Positions 35,914 through 44,128 of a DNA stretch of 64,000 nucleotides are shown here, piece by piece (position 1 is the first letter of the stretch; each line of letters opens with the position of its first letter). A model generated the notes under the pieces. That model searched no databases. It was not told the DNA's origin and worked only from the letters and a program-made list of their open reading frames with translations. A program made the position numbers and the translations under genes. The DNA comes from Haloimpatiens massiliensis (GTDB taxonomy: Bacteria; Bacillota; Clostridia; Clostridiales; Clostridiaceae): assembly GCF_900184255.1 (NCBI RefSeq), contig NZ_LT854640.1:602019-666018 (forward strand). The letters run 5' to 3'.

Positions 35914-36214
35914 TTAAATATTATAAGATTAATGTTATAATATACTAGAAATAAAGTTAAAATATCAGTAAGATGTTATGTATTTTGAAACTCTCTTAAG
36001 CTAACTAATTCCATGTATATGAATTTTACATTTTACAGATTATGCAATCTAAACATGGATAGTAGGAGTTTTCATAATTTTTTTAGCTTTAGATAGTTGT
36101 ACTAAAGTTAAGGATTAGTTAATTTTAATGTAGGAGATATCTTTAGTTATTTAAAATATAGATAAAAGTAATTAAATATAGTAAAATATACTTATGAAAA
36201 GGAAGTGAGTACAT

Positions 36215-36838
36215 TTGAAAAATAATAACTATAAACCAAATGAATTTGCAGAATTAATTAATGTATCAGTTAGAACATTGCAAAGATGGGATAACGAAGG
36301 AATATTAAAAGCATTTAGAACACCAACAAATAGAAGATATTATACTTACGAACAATATAAAGAGTTTAAAGGAATAACATCTTCTGAAAAAAGAACAATT
36401 ATATATACAAGGGTTTCAACTTCTAATCAAAAAGATGATCTAAAAAATCAAGTTGAGTTTCTTAAACAATATGCTAATGCAAAAGGAATTATTGTAGATG
36501 AAATTATAGAGGATTATGGAAGTGGATTGAACTATAATCGTAAGAAATGGAATAAACTAATAGACCAGTGTATGACTTCTGAAATAAGCACTATAATAGT
36601 AACTCATAAAGATAGATTTGTACGTTTTGGATTTGAATGGTTTGAAAGATTTTTAGAGAAATTTAATGTAAAAATAATAGTAGTAAATAATGAAAGTCTA
36701 TCACCATCAGAAGAATTAGTTCAAGATATAATTTCCATACTTCATATTTTTAGTTGCAGAATTTATGGCTTAAGAAAATATAAGAAAAAGATAAAGGAAG
36801 ATGAAGAAGTTGAAAAAAGCATACAAAATAGAGATTAA
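36215..36838 (+). CDS. tnpA: IS607-type serine transposase/resolvase TnpA
   Basis: The 207-aa protein has an N-terminal MerR-like helix-turn-helix (NVSVRTLQRWDNEGILKAFR, about residues 16-35) followed by a small serine recombinase domain with the catalytic Ser68 in YTRVSTSNQ, and VTHKDRFVRFG and the later EDYGSGLNY segments. These arginine-rich motifs are intact, so it should be active. TTG 36215 follows AAAGGAAGTGAG. Its last 38 bases overlap tnpB, with the frames offset. Confidence 0.95.
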   Translation: MKNNNYKPNEFAELINVSVRTLQRWDNEGILKAFRTPTNRRYYTYEQYKEFKGITSSEKRTIIYTRVSTSNQKDDLKNQVEFLKQYANAKGIIVDEIIEDYGSGLNYNRKKWNKLIDQCMTSEISTIIVTHKDRFVRFGFEWFERFLEKFNVKIIVVNNESLSPSEELVQDIISILHIFSCRIYGLRKYKKKIKEDEEVEKSIQNRD

Positions 36839-37970
36839 ACCAACAGAAGAACAGACAACTAAAATTCATCAAACTATTGGTGTAAGTAGGTTCATATACA
36901 ATTTTTATATTGCTCATAATAAAGAAGTTTACGAAAAAGAGAAAAAATTTATTAGTGGTATGGATTTTTCTAAATGGCTTAATAATGAGTATATTCCTAA
37001 TAATACCGATAAAATTTGGATTAAAGAAGTATCCTCTAAAGCTACTAAACAAGCCATTATGAATGGAGAAAAAGCTTTTAAAAAGTTTTTTGATGGTAAA
37101 GCAAGTTTTCCTAAATTTAAGAAAAAGAAAAATCAAGATGTTAAAGCTTACTTTCCAAAGAACAATAAAACAGATTGGACTATTGAAAGACATAGAGTTA
37201 AAGTACCAACTTTAGGCTGGATTAGATTAAAAGAATTTGGATACATTCCAGTTAACTCTATGGTTAAAAGTGGTACAGTAAATCAAAAAGCAGATAGATA
37301 TTTTGTTTCAATTTTAGTTGAAGAAGCTATTAAAGTAGATAATAAACCTTACTCAGAAGGAATAGGCGTAGACCTTGGACTAAAGAATTTTGCAATTTGT
37401 AATAATGGCTTAACTAAAAAGAATATTAACAAAACTAAAACAGTTAAAAAAGCAGAAAAGAAACTAAAACGTGAGCAAAGAAAGCTTTCAAGAAAATATG
37501 AAAGTTTAAAATTAAGAAATAAAAAAGAGAAAGGAGAAGCTACTCGTCAAAATATCCAAAAACAAATAGTCAAGGTACAAAAACTTCATCAAAGACTTAC
37601 AAGTATAAGAAATGATTATATAAATAAAACAGTGAATGAGTTAATAAAACAAAAACCAAGTTTTATAACTATTGAAGATTTAAATGTAAGTGGAATGATG
37701 AAGAATAGACATTTAGCTAAAGCGGTTGCTGGGCAAAAGTTTTATGAATTTAGAACTAAGCTTATTTCAAAAGCTAAACAAAATGGCATTGAGATAAGAA
37801 TAGTTAATAGATTCTATCCAAGTAGTAAAGTGTGTAGCTGTTGTGGAGCATATAAGAAAGATTTAAAACTATCTGATAGAGTTTACAAATGCAGTTGTGG
37901 GCTTTCTATTGATAGAGATTTAAATGCTTCAATAAATTTAGCTAATGTTAAAGAATATAAGATAGCTTAA
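36801..37970 (+). CDS. tnpB: TnpB RNA-guided nuclease (IS607-associated)
   Basis: The 389-aa protein is of the Cas12-ancestor family. The RuvC triad is complete: Asp191 in GVDLGLKNFAI, Glu292 in ITIEDLNVSG, and Asp373 in IDRDLNASINL. The zinc finger is Cys345/Cys348 with Cys364/Cys366 (CSC-G spacing, one residue shorter than the common CxxC). An N-terminal wedge/REC-like region and arginine/lysine-rich bridge helix (KLKREQRKLSRKYESLK) are visible. Family members cut DNA beside the element when guided by an RNA from its right end. ATG 36801 overlaps tnpA. Confidence 0.94.
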   Translation: MKKLKKAYKIEIKPTEEQTTKIHQTIGVSRFIYNFYIAHNKEVYEKEKKFISGMDFSKWLNNEYIPNNTDKIWIKEVSSKATKQAIMNGEKAFKKFFDGKASFPKFKKKKNQDVKAYFPKNNKTDWTIERHRVKVPTLGWIRLKEFGYIPVNSMVKSGTVNQKADRYFVSILVEEAIKVDNKPYSEGIGVDLGLKNFAICNNGLTKKNINKTKTVKKAEKKLKREQRKLSRKYESLKLRNKKEKGEATRQNIQKQIVKVQKLHQRLTSIRNDYINKTVNELIKQKPSFITIEDLNVSGMMKNRHLAKAVAGQKFYEFRTKLISKAKQNGIEIRIVNRFYPSSKVCSCCGAYKKDLKLSDRVYKCSCGLSIDRDLNASINLANVKEYKIA

Positions 37971-38093
37971 TTAAACAAGCACTTATATGTGTACCCAAGG
38001 CTATTTGGGGAATTAACGACTGCGGAGTACTATACAAACTGTAGTAGCTTAGGCAAGACAGAGTACGTTGAAGCAGTAAGAATCTCAATATGG
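37971..38093 (+). ncRNA. Candidate omega RNA (right-end guide RNA) of the IS607 element
   Basis: The stretch after tnpB folds well: CCCAA/TTGGG (37994-37998 with 38005-38009), TACTATACA/TGTAGTA (38028-38036 with 38040-38046), and GGCTA...TAGCTTAGGC for a possible long-range pairing. TnpB guide RNAs overlap the 3' end of tnpB and end in the flanking DNA, so the mature RNA probably starts inside tnpB and carries a guide from the sequence after GG 38093 (ATACATTTGACCATG). No transcript evidence is available. Confidence 0.6.
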
Positions 38094-38130
38094 ATACATT
38101 TGACCATGTTTTGAGTAGCAGGATAATAGT

Positions 38131-38553
38131 TTGAAAAGATGCATTGTATGTGGAGAGGCAGGAGAAAGACATCATATTGTATTTAAAAATGCAGGTGGAT
38201 TTGATTTTCCGTTAAACTTTATATATCTATGCTCAGAGCATCATAGAGGAAAAAATGGACCTCATAAAAACAGAATTGTAGATTTAAAATATAAGATTAA
38301 TATGCAAAATGCATTGTTTAGTAAATTAAATGAAAAATACTATAGTATAAATGACATTATAAAGATTCTAAGTATAAATCCAAGGCAGGCTAAAGTGCTA
38401 ATAAGTAATTTATCAAAATATAGTGAAGGATATAAAGCTGAGGATATTATAAAAAAGTTAATGGGTGGTAAATTTTATTATGAATTCATGATAGATGAGG
38501 ATTATCATGATTGGTGGAATGTACCAGAGAAAGAGATATTCTTAAAGAAATGA
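38131..38553 (+). CDS. Small HNH-type nuclease-like protein
   Basis: The 140-aa protein starts at TTG 38131. It has CIVCGEAGERHHIVFKN followed by NFIYLCSEHHRGKNGPH, the pattern of a zinc-stabilised HNH fold (CxxC...HH...C..HH). The C-terminal half is a helix-turn-helix-like segment (SINDIIKILSINPRQAKVLI) and an aromatic tail (YHDWWNVPEKE). It is encoded just after the IS607 right end. I cannot tell whether it is a restriction-type, mobile-element or housekeeping protein; it lacks a partner. Confidence 0.72.
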   Translation: MKRCIVCGEAGERHHIVFKNAGGFDFPLNFIYLCSEHHRGKNGPHKNRIVDLKYKINMQNALFSKLNEKYYSINDIIKILSINPRQAKVLISNLSKYSEGYKAEDIIKKLMGGKFYYEFMIDEDYHDWWNVPEKEIFLKK

Positions 38554-38571
38554 GGATAAAGGAGTTTGAAT

Positions 38572-39159
38572 ATGAAGATTGTATGTATTGGTGATAGTTT
38601 AACTTATGGCTTTGGTGTTATGAAAAGACATACTTGGATTGAAATATTAAAAGAAAAATTAGAGATACGCTTTGTAAATAAGGGAATAAACGGAGATACT
38701 ACAGCAGGAATGTTAAGTAGATCTTATGAGGATATTATTTTGAATTATCCAGATAAAGTTATAATCATGGGAGGTACTAACGATTTTATTTTAGGTTATG
38801 ATTTGAAAAGAGTTCAAGAAAATGTAATTTTTTTGGCTAAGGAAGCAAATGAACATGGCATAGAGCCAATAATAGGGATACAAATACCTACGGAACCTAA
38901 ATTGGCAAGGGAGAAATGGACTAAAGAAGTAGACTATGAAAATGTCAATAAAAAAATAGTAGATTATAGGAATAGAATAATAGAGGCTTGTAAATTTAAT
39001 GGATATAAATATATAGATTTTTACAAGGAATTTGTTCATGAACTAAAGGACAATGGAGATTGTAGATATTATACCGATGGTATACATCCTAATTATGAAG
39101 GACATAAGATAATGGCTAGAAGTGCTGAGAAGCTTATAGTCTCCAAGACAGAAAAATAA
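38572..39159 (+). CDS. SGNH/GDSL-family hydrolase
   Basis: The 196-aa protein has the GDSL block I (CIGDSLTYGFG), block III (GGTNDF) and block V (DGIHPNYEGH) with the catalytic Ser, Asn and Asp-His residues. It resembles TesA-like or acetyl-xylan/lysophospholipase esterases of the SGNH fold. There is no signal peptide, so it is cytosolic. ATG 38572 lies 7 nt after AAAGGAG; a TTG at 38566 is too close. The substrate is not predictable. Confidence 0.9.
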   Translation: MKIVCIGDSLTYGFGVMKRHTWIEILKEKLEIRFVNKGINGDTTAGMLSRSYEDIILNYPDKVIIMGGTNDFILGYDLKRVQENVIFLAKEANEHGIEPIIGIQIPTEPKLAREKWTKEVDYENVNKKIVDYRNRIIEACKFNGYKYIDFYKEFVHELKDNGDCRYYTDGIHPNYEGHKIMARSAEKLIVSKTEK

Positions 39160-39248
39160 CACTTATAACGGACTAAATTTAAAGAGTACTTAAAAATCAT
39201 AATTATTTAAAATAATATATAAATATGTATGACTTTGGAGGGATTTTT

Positions 39249-40517
39249 TTGAAACCTTTAGCGGATAGTATACGCCCAAGTTCTATAGAAGAGGTGGTGG
39301 GACAAGAACATCTTTTAGGAAAGGGTAAAATATTAAATAAAATGTTATCTTCAGGAAAAATAACTAATAGTATATTTTATGGGCCACCGGGAGTTGGAAA
39401 GACTACTGTAGCTAATTTAATGGCAAAAGTGTCTAATAAAAGTTTTTATAAATTAAATGCTACTAATGCTTCTTTAAGTGATATTAAGGATATTGTAGAA
39501 GAGTTGGATAGTTTAATGAATTTAAATGGAATCATACTTTATTTGGATGAGATACAGAACTTTAATAAAAAACAGCAGCAATCTTTATTAGAATTCATGG
39601 AAAATGGCAAGATAACTTTAATAGCCAGTACTACAGAAAATCCATTTCATTATGTGTATAAGGCTATTTTAAGTAGAGCAGCAGTTTTTGAATTTAAGCC
39701 TATAGAAGAAAGGCATATAGAAGCTGCATTAAATAGGGCTTTAAGTATAGCTCAAAAGGAATTTAAAAACATAGATATAAATGCAGAAGAAAAGGTGCTT
39801 TCTTACATAGCTAAATTAAGTGATGGAGATGTGAGAAGAGCTATTAATATTTTGGAAATATGTATAAATACAACAGATATAGACGAAAATGGTATTTTGA
39901 ATATAAATGAAGGAATAGTTAAAAATTGTTGCCCTGCAAAAATACTAAATTATGACGTAAATGGTGAAAGTCATTATGATATTTTAAGTGCTTTTCAAAA
40001 GTCTATAAGAGGAAGTCATGTGGATGCATCTTTGCATTATTTAGCTAGATTAATAAAAGTAGGAGACTTAATATCTATATGCAGAAGATTATTAGTTATA
40101 GCATCAGAAGATATTGGACTTGCATATCCTAATGCTATAAATATAGTAAAAGCCTGTACAGATTCAGCTATGCAGTTAGGTTTTCCAGAGGCTAAGATAC
40201 CTCTTTCCGAGGCTGTAATACTTTTAGCCACAGCACCAAAATCCAACTCGGCATTGTTGGCTATAGATAGAGCATTAGAGGATTTGGATAAAAAATATAT
40301 TAGCGAAATACCAGCTAATATAAGGGATGGTCACTATAAAGGTGCTGAGAGTTTAGGCAGAATGCAAAACTATAAATATCCTCATGATTATCCCAATAAT
40401 TATATAGAGCAGAATTATATGCCAAGTAGTATTGAAGGTAATATATATTATGAGGCAGGCAACAATAAGATGGAAATAAATGCTAAAAAATATTGGGATA
40501 AGATAAAAAAACTATAA
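39249..40517 (+). CDS. rarA: Replication-associated recombination protein A (RarA/MgsA)
   Basis: RarA is a AAA+ clamp-loader-like ATPase acting at stalled replication forks. The roughly 422-aa protein has Walker A FYGPPGVGKTTVA, Walker B LYLDEIQNF, sensor 1 STTENP, and the DGDVRRAINILE segment, then the tetramerisation domain. I take TTG 39249 as the start, 6 nt after GGAGGG, giving MKPLADSIRPSS; the in-frame ATG 39225 has no ribosome site. It precedes the Rrf2/iscS/mnmA block, as in Bacillus subtilis. Confidence 0.95.
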   Translation: MKPLADSIRPSSIEEVVGQEHLLGKGKILNKMLSSGKITNSIFYGPPGVGKTTVANLMAKVSNKSFYKLNATNASLSDIKDIVEELDSLMNLNGIILYLDEIQNFNKKQQQSLLEFMENGKITLIASTTENPFHYVYKAILSRAAVFEFKPIEERHIEAALNRALSIAQKEFKNIDINAEEKVLSYIAKLSDGDVRRAINILEICINTTDIDENGILNINEGIVKNCCPAKILNYDVNGESHYDILSAFQKSIRGSHVDASLHYLARLIKVGDLISICRRLLVIASEDIGLAYPNAINIVKACTDSAMQLGFPEAKIPLSEAVILLATAPKSNSALLAIDRALEDLDKKYISEIPANIRDGHYKGAESLGRMQNYKYPHDYPNNYIEQNYMPSSIEGNIYYEAGNNKMEINAKKYWDKIKKL

Positions 40518-40545
40518 GATTTAAATCTTATAGTTTTTTTTATTT
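40507..40545 (+). terminator. Rho-independent terminator after rarA
   Basis: AACTATAAGATT (40510-40521) and AATCTTATAGTT (40524-40535) form a near-perfect palindrome, followed by TTTTTTTATTTT. It overlaps the end of rarA. Confidence 0.92.
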
Positions 40546-40550
40546 TAATG

Positions 40551-40577
40551 TTGACAAGAATGGTCGGGTTTGATAAT
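40551..40577 (+). promoter_or_regulatory. Promoter and likely IscR operator of the Fe-S operon
   Basis: TTGACA (40551-40556) and GATAAT (40572-40577) with 15-bp spacing form a promoter. Between them GAC-N7-GTCGGG (40553-40568) is a partial dyad resembling Rrf2-type operators. Such an overlap would let IscR repress its own operon. Inferred from position and pattern. Confidence 0.55.
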
Positions 40578-40625
40578 ATTTATTTATAAAGTTGAGTGAA
40601 AAGCTCGGCATTAAGAGGTGATTAA

Positions 40626-41045
40626 ATGAAATTATCTACTAAAGGTAGATATGGGGTAAAAGCTATGGTGGATTTAGCCATAAATTATGGGAAAAATCCT
40701 GTATCTATAAAGTCTATTTCAGAAAGGCAGGATATATCTGAATACTATTTAGAACAGTTATTTTCACCTTTAAGAAAGGCAAAACTTATAAAGAGTATTA
40801 GAGGTGCACAAGGTGGATATGTTTTAAATAGAGAACCAAAAGACATAACTATCTTTGATATAATGGAAATTCTAGAAGGACCAGTAGAAATATCTGGTTG
40901 TCTAGAAGGAAATAAATGTAACAATATTGAGTGTTGTGCTACTAGGCTTTTATGGAAAAAAATAAAGGAAAGCATAGATAGCGTAACCACGTCAGTAACT
41001 TTACAAGATATTGTAGATGATTATAAAAGAATGAATGAAAAGTAG
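40626..41045 (+). CDS. iscR: Rrf2-family Fe-S cluster regulator IscR
   Basis: The 139-aa winged-helix repressor has the N-terminal MKLSTKGRYGVKAMVDLA and DNA-binding SIRGAQGGYVL segments. It carries Cys92, Cys98 and Cys104, the same C-x5-C-x5-C spacing that holds the [2Fe-2S] cluster in E. coli IscR, plus an extra Cys103. This separates it from CymR, which occupies this place in Bacillus subtilis. It probably senses cluster status and controls the nifS-nifU-mnmA genes that follow. Confidence 0.93.
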   Translation: MKLSTKGRYGVKAMVDLAINYGKNPVSIKSISERQDISEYYLEQLFSPLRKAKLIKSIRGAQGGYVLNREPKDITIFDIMEILEGPVEISGCLEGNKCNNIECCATRLLWKKIKESIDSVTTSVTLQDIVDDYKRMNEK

Positions 41046-41057
41046 GGAGTGATATAA

Positions 41058-42248
41058 ATGGAAAACAATAAAAGAGTTTATATGGATTATGCGGCTACTA
41101 CATATACAAAGCCAGAAGTTTTAGAGGCGATGATTCCTTATTTCACACAGGAATTTGGAAATCCATCATCCATATATTCATTATCAAGAGAAACAAAAAA
41201 GGCTATAGATTTAGCAAGAGAAAGAGTTTCTAAAGTTATAAATTGTGAGCCAGCAGAAGTGTTCTTTACAGGTGGAGGTTCTGAGGCAGATAACTGGGCT
41301 TTAAAGGGAATAGCTTTTGCAAATAAACATAGAGGAAATCACATAATAACTACTAAAATAGAGCATCATGCTATACTTCATACATGTGAATTTTTAGCCA
41401 GAAATGGTTTTGAAATAACCTACCTTCCAGTAGACGAAGAAGGTAAAATTAGAATAGAAGATTTAAAGAATGCTATAACAGATAAGACGATATTGGTTTC
41501 AATAATGTATGCAAATAATGAGATAGGAACTATACAACCGATAAAAGAAATAGGTGAAATTTGCAGAGAAAAGAGAATATTCTTCCATACAGATGCAGTT
41601 CAAGCTATAGGTCATGAAAAAATAGACGTTAAAGATATGAAAATAGACTTATTATCTATGGCAGCTCATAAATTTTATGGACCTAAGGGTGTGGGAGTTT
41701 TATATATAAGAAAGGGCGTAAGAATAGACAACTTAGTTCATGGTGGTGGACAGGAAAGAGGCAGAAGGGCAGGAACTGAAAATATAGCTGGTATAGTTGG
41801 ACTTGGAAAAGCTATAGAATTGGCAGATGAAAACTTAGAAAAAGAGCAAGAAAGACTTTCTAAGTTAAGAGATAAATTAATAAACGGACTTTTAAAGGTT
41901 CCATATACTAGATTAAATGGACCAATAGGGAAAGACAGACTTGCAGGAAATGTGAATATTTGTTTTAGATTTATAGAAGGTGAATCAATACTTCTTCTTT
42001 TAGATGCTAAGGGCATATGTGCTTCTAGTGGAAGTGCTTGTACATCTGGATCTTTAGATCCATCACATGTACTACTTGCTATAGGGCTTCCTCATGAAAT
42101 AGCTCATGGTTCTTTAAGATTGACTTTGGGAGAGAAAACCACAGAAGAAGATGTAGATTATGTACTAGAAGTGGTACCTAATATAGTTCAAAGATTAAGA
42201 GATATGTCACCATTATGGGATGACTTTTTAAAGAAAGGGGATAAATAA
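41058..42248 (+). CDS. nifS: Cysteine desulfurase NifS/IscS
   Basis: A PLP-dependent enzyme that takes sulfur from cysteine for Fe-S clusters and thiolated tRNA. The 396-aa protein has the PLP lysine in SMAAHKFYGPKG (about residue 203), the conserved histidine EHHAILHTCE, and the active-site Cys loop CASSGSACTSGSLDPSHV. ATG 41058 follows AGGGAGTG. It is 12 nt from iscR and followed at 2 nt by nifU, so the unit is an operon serving both the Fe-S scaffold and MnmA. Confidence 0.96.
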   Translation: MENNKRVYMDYAATTYTKPEVLEAMIPYFTQEFGNPSSIYSLSRETKKAIDLARERVSKVINCEPAEVFFTGGGSEADNWALKGIAFANKHRGNHIITTKIEHHAILHTCEFLARNGFEITYLPVDEEGKIRIEDLKNAITDKTILVSIMYANNEIGTIQPIKEIGEICREKRIFFHTDAVQAIGHEKIDVKDMKIDLLSMAAHKFYGPKGVGVLYIRKGVRIDNLVHGGGQERGRRAGTENIAGIVGLGKAIELADENLEKEQERLSKLRDKLINGLLKVPYTRLNGPIGKDRLAGNVNICFRFIEGESILLLLDAKGICASSGSACTSGSLDPSHVLLAIGLPHEIAHGSLRLTLGEKTTEEDVDYVLEVVPNIVQRLRDMSPLWDDFLKKGDK

Positions 42249-42250
42249 TT

Positions 42251-42679
42251 ATGATATATAGTGAAAAAGTAATGGAGCATTTTACAAATCCAAGAAATGT
42301 AGGAGAAATACAAGATGCCAATGGAGTGGGAGAAGTTGGCAATCCTAAATGTGGCGATATAATGAAAATTTATTTGAAAGTTGAAGATGATATTATTAAA
42401 GACGTTAAATTTAAAACCTTTGGATGTGGATCCGCTATAGCATCATCTAGTATGGCTACGGAACTTATAAAAGGGAAAAGGGTAGAAGAAGCTTGGGAAC
42501 TAACTAACAAGGCTGTAGCTGAAGCTCTAGACGGGCTTCCACCTGTAAAAATGCACTGTTCAGTTTTAGCAGAGCAAGCTATACACAAAGCTATAAATGA
42601 TTATAGAAAAGGTAAGGGATTAGAGCTTTGGGATTACGAAGAAAAAGATGCCCATGATCACGAGCATGGAGAAGAGTAA
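42251..42679 (+). CDS. nifU: Fe-S cluster assembly scaffold NifU/IscU, copy 1
   Basis: The 142-aa protein is an IscU-type scaffold: NPKCGDIMKIYL, FKTFGCGSAIASSS and VKMHCSVLAEQAIHKA supply the three cluster-binding cysteines. It starts at ATG 42251, two nt after nifS. The C-terminus is His/Glu/Asp-rich (DAHDHEHGEE), unlike the second copy at 44129, which is about 70% identical by eye. Confidence 0.95.
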   Translation: MIYSEKVMEHFTNPRNVGEIQDANGVGEVGNPKCGDIMKIYLKVEDDIIKDVKFKTFGCGSAIASSSMATELIKGKRVEEAWELTNKAVAEALDGLPPVKMHCSVLAEQAIHKAINDYRKGKGLELWDYEEKDAHDHEHGEE

Positions 42680-42697
42680 AATAAAGGTGATAAAATT

Positions 42698-43774
42698 ATG
42701 AAAAAAAAAGTTGTCATAGGTATGAGTGGAGGAGTGGATAGCTCTGTAGCTGCATATTTGTTAAAAGAGCAAGGTTATGATGTAATAGGTATAATGATGA
42801 GGTTAGCTCCAGATATTAAGGAGTATGAGGAATGCGAAACCAGTTGCTGTAGTTTATCTGCAGTGGATGATGCGAGAAAAGTTGCAGATAAATTAGAAAT
42901 TCCATTTTATGTTATGAATTTTAAGAGTGAATTTGAAGAACAGGTTATTAAGCCTTTTGTAAGTGAATATAAAGAAGGCAGAACTCCAAATCCCTGCATA
43001 GCATGTAATAAGCATGTTAAGTTTCAAGCATTTTTAAGAAAAGCTAGGGCTATAGGAGCTGAATATATTGCTACAGGTCATTATGCTAGAATAGAAAAAG
43101 AAGGAGAAAGACATCTTCTCAAAAAGGCATGTGACCCAAAAAAAGATCAAAGCTATGTATTATATAATTTAACACAGGAACAGTTAGCGCATACATTGAT
43201 GCCTTGTTCTAAATATACAAAAGAGGAAATAAGGGCTATAGCGGAGAAAATAGGCCTTAAGGTTCATAACAAAAGGGATAGTCAAGAAATATGTTTTATA
43301 CCAGATAATAATCACGGAAAGTTTATAGAAAACTATACTAATAGTAATAGTAAACAAGGTAATTTTGTAGATAAAGAAGGAAATATTTTAGGAAAGCATA
43401 AAGGAATAGTACACTATACCATAGGACAAAGAAAAGGATTAGGAATTGCTTTAGGTAGACCTGTATTTGTATCAGATATAAATCCTGTTACTAATGAAGT
43501 TACTTTAGGAGATGAACAGGATATATTTAAAACAGAACTTTTAGCTACAGATATGAATTTTATTCCTTTTGATTCTTTAGAAAAACCTATGGAAGTAGAA
43601 GCTAAGATAAGATATTCTTCAAAACCTGCAAGGGCCATAATAATTCCAGAAAAAGAAGGAAAAGTTAGAGTGGTCTTTGACCAAAAGCAAAGAGCAATTA
43701 CTAAAGGACAATCAGTAGTGTTTTATCAAGATGATTTAGTAGTTGGCGGTGGGATAATCGAAAAAATAATATAG
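42698..43774 (+). CDS. mnmA: tRNA-specific 2-thiouridylase MnmA
   Basis: MnmA thiolates U34 of tRNA-Lys, Glu and Gln using sulfur relayed from the desulfurase. The 358-aa protein has the PP-loop VVIGMSGGVDSSVAAYLL, the two catalytic cysteines (PCIACNKHVKF and SQEICFI) and the TIGQRKGLGI region. ATG 42698 follows AAAGGTGA. Its place after nifS-nifU fits direct sulfur supply. Confidence 0.97.
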   Translation: MKKKVVIGMSGGVDSSVAAYLLKEQGYDVIGIMMRLAPDIKEYEECETSCCSLSAVDDARKVADKLEIPFYVMNFKSEFEEQVIKPFVSEYKEGRTPNPCIACNKHVKFQAFLRKARAIGAEYIATGHYARIEKEGERHLLKKACDPKKDQSYVLYNLTQEQLAHTLMPCSKYTKEEIRAIAEKIGLKVHNKRDSQEICFIPDNNHGKFIENYTNSNSKQGNFVDKEGNILGKHKGIVHYTIGQRKGLGIALGRPVFVSDINPVTNEVTLGDEQDIFKTELLATDMNFIPFDSLEKPMEVEAKIRYSSKPARAIIIPEKEGKVRVVFDQKQRAITKGQSVVFYQDDLVVGGGIIEKII

Positions 43775-43807
43775 AATTTCATATTATGATTATTTCATAG
43801 ATTATAT

Positions 43808-43846
43808 AAATTCTCTCCTATGCTGGTTGTGGGGGAGAATTTATTA
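43808..43846 (+). terminator. Terminator after mnmA
   Basis: AAATTCTCTCC (43808-43818) pairs with GGAGAATTT (43834-43842) with a small bulge; the T-run is poor (ATTAATA). The rest of the 43775-44128 gap is AT-rich, with a possible -10 TATAAT (44045-44050) for the second nifU; nothing else is seen there. Confidence 0.6.
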
Positions 43847-44128
43847 ATACTTAGCTATAAATGAGAAAAAATCGTAGCATAAATTTACACTATTACCTAG
43901 AACTTAAAAATTCTTTAAAGTACCTAACGAAAATAAGTCATAATAATTAAGATATTTTGCGGGGTGGGCACTAGTGATTAGGGATTAATAAATAGAGTTT
44001 TTTTATAAAAGCAATGGTTAATATATGAAACGAATTTTTTCATGTATAATTATAGTATATAAGTGTATACATAAATAAAAGGCAATTTTTACGAAAAGTA
44101 ACTTTTTATAGTTGAGGAGATGTGTAAT

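Larger units (their letters stand above)
36059..38093 (+). mobile_element. IS607-family insertion sequence (tnpA + tnpB + candidate omega RNA)
   Basis: About 2 kb with a MerR-headed serine transposase overlapping a TnpB gene, the defining IS607 layout. IS607 elements have no terminal inverted repeats and cross over at a GG dinucleotide. The left flank reads ACATGG|ATAG (GG at 36057-36058) and the right end reads ATATGG|ATAC (GG at 38092-38093), which gives a consistent pair of GG boundaries. I infer these limits from this match alone; they could be off by tens of bases. Confidence 0.75.

Noticed and set aside
36750..37193. 147-aa minus-strand open frame across tnpA/tnpB
   Set aside because: It runs antisense to the conserved IS607 proteins; its hydrophobic composition is what low-GC antisense frames typically give.
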